Shown: piece after piece, positions 62,782-64,000 of the stretch
Layout of the letters: each line of letters opens with the position of its first letter
How positions within the stretch are numbered: position 1 is the first letter of the stretch
Source of the DNA: Parapedobacter lycopersici_A
GTDB taxonomy: Bacteria > Bacteroidota > Bacteroidia > Sphingobacteriales > Sphingobacteriaceae
NCBI RefSeq assembly: GCF_040395035.1
Contig: NZ_JBEBRB010000006.1
Location: forward strand, 24,647 to 88,646
DNA length: 64,000 nt
Direction: 5' to 3'
Translations under genes and position numbers: made by a program
The notes under the pieces: generated by a model
What the model saw: the letters and a program-made list of their open reading frames with translations, nothing else
What the model was told of the DNA's origin: nothing
Database searches by the model: none

Positions 62782-62920
62782 TAGCTGCTTATGAGTATAG
62801 ACGAACGGATGCCGGAAACATTTCAAAAAAAATCATTTTTTTCTGACGACGCCATTTGCTAAGGCAGGAACCGCCATCCATCAGCGCCGTTTCGGGGCTG
62901 GCTGATACCCGATTCGAAGC

Positions 62921-63018
62921 GTGTCCACCCTGAGTCCGCGGTGTGTCCGCTATACATCCACCTGCGTGCGGCAAAACGTGGACTCAACGTGGACTCACGG
63001 TGGATTCAACGTGGACAG
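62921..63018. repeat. Array of eight 11-base units, four in each orientation
   Basis: Four units with TCC cores at 62924, 62935, 62946 and 62957 (GTGTCCACCCT, GAGTCCGCGGT, GTGTCCGCTAT, ACATCCACCTG) are followed by a 10-base spacer and four units with GGA cores at 62980, 62991, 63002 and 63013 (AACGTGGACTC twice, ACGGTGGATTC, AACGTGGACAG). The second set is the reverse complement type of the first; spacing is exactly 11 bases throughout each half. It lies between divergent sigma and MmcQ-like genes, 52 bases upstream of a promoter. Confidence 0.85.
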
Positions 63019-63069
63019 ATGCCGAAGCAAGCCCGGCGATGTCCCGGAGCACGTACATGCCGGCGCGGC

Positions 63070-63099
63070 TTGTAGCAGTGGGCGATTTTCGTAAATTTG
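63070..63099 (+). promoter_or_regulatory. Promoter of the MmcQ/YjbR gene
   Basis: TTG (63070-63072), 19 bases, then TAAATTTG (63092-63099), matching the Bacteroidota consensus closely. Transcription would start near 63106, about 23 bases before the ATG at 63129. Confidence 0.65.
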
Positions 63100-63128
63100 G
63101 GGTAACGTAATTAATTACCTATTAGCGT

Positions 63129-63455
63129 ATGACAACGGAAGCATTCAGGAAATTTGCACTGACATTTCCGGGAACGGTTGAAAACCCTCATTTTGACCGT
63201 ATGGCCTATAAGGTGGAAAAAAGGCGGATATTTGCTACCCTGCATGAGGTGTCCAATTCGGCGAATATAAAGTTGCCGCTACGCGATCAGGGTGTTTTTT
63301 CGACGTTTGGCAACGGGGCCATCTATCCGGTTCCCAACAAGTGGGGGCTTCAGGGCTGGACGACCTTCGAACTGCACCGGATTCCGGATGAATTGCTGCG
63401 GGATGCGCTGGAAACGGCTTACAACGACGTGTTTACGGCCCGCCCGGGAAAATAA
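63129..63455 (+). CDS. MmcQ/YjbR family protein
   Basis: 108 residues beginning MTTEAFRKFALTFPGTVENPHFDRMAYKV, with RRIFATLHEVSNSANIKL and the C-terminal segment LQGWTTFELHRIPDELLRDALETAYNDV. The CyaY-like fold and FPGTxE..HF pattern identify the family, once thought DNA-binding; its role is unknown. It has a clear promoter and ends in a strong hairpin. Confidence 0.9.
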   Translation: MTTEAFRKFALTFPGTVENPHFDRMAYKVEKRRIFATLHEVSNSANIKLPLRDQGVFSTFGNGAIYPVPNKWGLQGWTTFELHRIPDELLRDALETAYNDVFTARPGK

Positions 63456-63473
63456 CCGGATCATATAACGCAG

Positions 63474-63512
63474 CTGTCCCCTGTATTTGCCGGACAAACA
63501 CAGGGGACAGCA
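63474..63512. terminator. Strong hairpin between convergent MmcQ and hexosaminidase genes
   Basis: GCTGTCCCCTGT (63474-63485) and ACAGGGGACAGC (63501-63512) pair perfectly over 12 bp, and after one mismatch the stem continues with TTTG/CAAA around the loop CCGGA. It lies between two converging stop codons and probably serves both. Confidence 0.65.
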
Positions 63513-63536
63513 TCGGGTAATCGGGTCTAAAGGCGC

Positions 63537-64000
63537 CTAATTCATCGCCATATCGGGCCGTTTGGAGTTGACGATCACCGCCCGCACGTAATTGCTCCGG
63601 CGGCCGGAGGGTGCGATCACCGTGGCTTTAAATACCCGTTCTTCACCCGGGGGTACCACCACTTTTACCGCTTCGCGGTATTCCAGATCGGTATCGGACG
63701 GATCAAAGTTGTCGATCGTATAGTAGATTTTCCCGCCCGCTACGGAAGATTTCAGCTGGTTAAACGTGTATTCCGATGCGTATATGACCGTATCCTGTAA
63801 TCCCAGTACCTCAGGTACCCGGTATACCGTTTCGGTCCGGTCCAGCCTGGCCAGGTGCACAGGCACCCGGAGGGTGGAAAAGTCCTGCCAGTTTTTCTTT
63901 TTGGGGTCGGTCCATGCGATTTCCGATAGGGCAAAAAGCCGCGGAAAAATCGTGAATTCCACCTTATTCGGTGTTTCGATGTATTCCGTCCAAACATTGG
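63537..64000 (-). CDS. Beta-N-acetylhexosaminidase (GH20), C-terminal part
   Basis: The gene enters from the right edge; about 154 C-terminal residues are present, starting NVWTEYIETPNKVEF and continuing TIFPRLFALSEIAWTD. The NVWTEYI block belongs to the end of the GH20 catalytic barrel, where the Trp and Glu line the sugar site. The remaining C-terminal segment (TVIYASEYTFNQLKS; KIYYTIDNFDPSDTD; KATVIAPSGRRSNYV) is an Ig-like, chitobiase C-terminal-like domain seen in Bacteroidota enzymes. It releases terminal GlcNAc or GalNAc from glycans. Confidence 0.88.
   Translation of the reverse strand, partial: NVWTEYIETPNKVEFTIFPRLFALSEIAWTDPKKKNWQDFSTLRVPVHLARLDRTETVYRVPEVLGLQDTVIYASEYTFNQLKSSVAGGKIYYTIDNFDPSDTDLEYREAVKVVVPPGEERVFKATVIAPSGRRSNYVRAVIVNSKRPDMAMN

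Noticed and set aside
1..64000. tRNA, rRNA, CRISPR arrays, insertion sequences, integrases or phage genes
   Set aside because: None found by reading both strands; no transposase-like or Cas-like proteins, no direct-repeat arrays with spacers, and no convincing TpsiC-arm type sequences. A dedicated RNA search could still find short RNAs.

Overview
The window looks like chromosome from a member of the Bacteroidota, most likely the Sphingobacteriaceae (Pedobacter, Parapedobacter and Olivibacter type). The grounds are Bacteroidota-type promoters (TTTG or TTG, 19-20 bases, TAnnTTTG) in front of several genes, sigma/FecR and LytS/LytTR regulators, a transketolase split into two genes, a LIG-PE-POL type LigD, and base composition near 50% GC. 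Genus-level placement is inference. I saw no rRNA, tRNA, CRISPR array, insertion sequence or phage gene.

Layout. 1-910: 5' part of an exported M61 aminopeptidase gene (minus). 1100-6629: a complete RND efflux operon (adaptor, pump, outer-membrane channel). 6798-10259: a BadF-type sugar kinase, glutathione peroxidase, thymidine kinase and an acidic protein of unknown role. 10256-12633: an ECF sigma factor operon with a membrane anti-sigma candidate and an exported adhesin-like protein. 12794-21766: rRNA methyltransferase, class-III aminotransferase, a second sigma/anti-sigma operon, split transketolase, SGNH esterase, NifU-type Fe-S protein, LemA and a lipoprotein. 21975-26842: LytS/LytTR two-component pair, thioredoxin lipoprotein-like protein, adenylosuccinate lyase. 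26979-32987: a four-gene operon (helical-bundle protein, nucleotidyltransferase, phosphoesterase, GH15 hydrolase) converging on an OtsA-OtsB trehalose synthase/phosphatase fusion.

33082-56226 reads like a stress and DNA-repair region. It holds a general-stress SDR, CinA amidohydrolase, a stand-alone response regulator, topoisomerase IB, an ECF sigma factor, Ku, the four overlapping genes of the ligase-associated repair cassette (exonuclease, ATP-dependent ligase, Lhr-type helicase, PdeM phosphoesterase) and LigD, with a lipase and a PQQ-type dehydrogenase/cytochrome c lipoprotein pair at its edge. Ku plus LigD gives a complete two-protein end-joining machine; the cassette is a second, separate break-repair set.

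56572-60158 is a sigma/FecR surface-signalling operon. Its third gene carries the STN and carboxypeptidase-like domains of a TonB receptor, but where the receptor plug and barrel should be it has a Gly/Asn repeat and a short barrel-like end. After it come a PepSY-like lipoprotein, an ATP-grasp gene broken by one in-frame stop codon, a further ECF sigma operon, and a MmcQ/YjbR gene. Between the last two lies an array of eight 11-base units, four in each orientation. The window ends inside a GH20 beta-hexosaminidase gene.

The most unusual items are the STN-repeat protein operon, the 11-base inverted array at 62921-63018, the nonsense codon at 60955, and a 13-bp perfect inverted repeat inside the cytochrome c gene.
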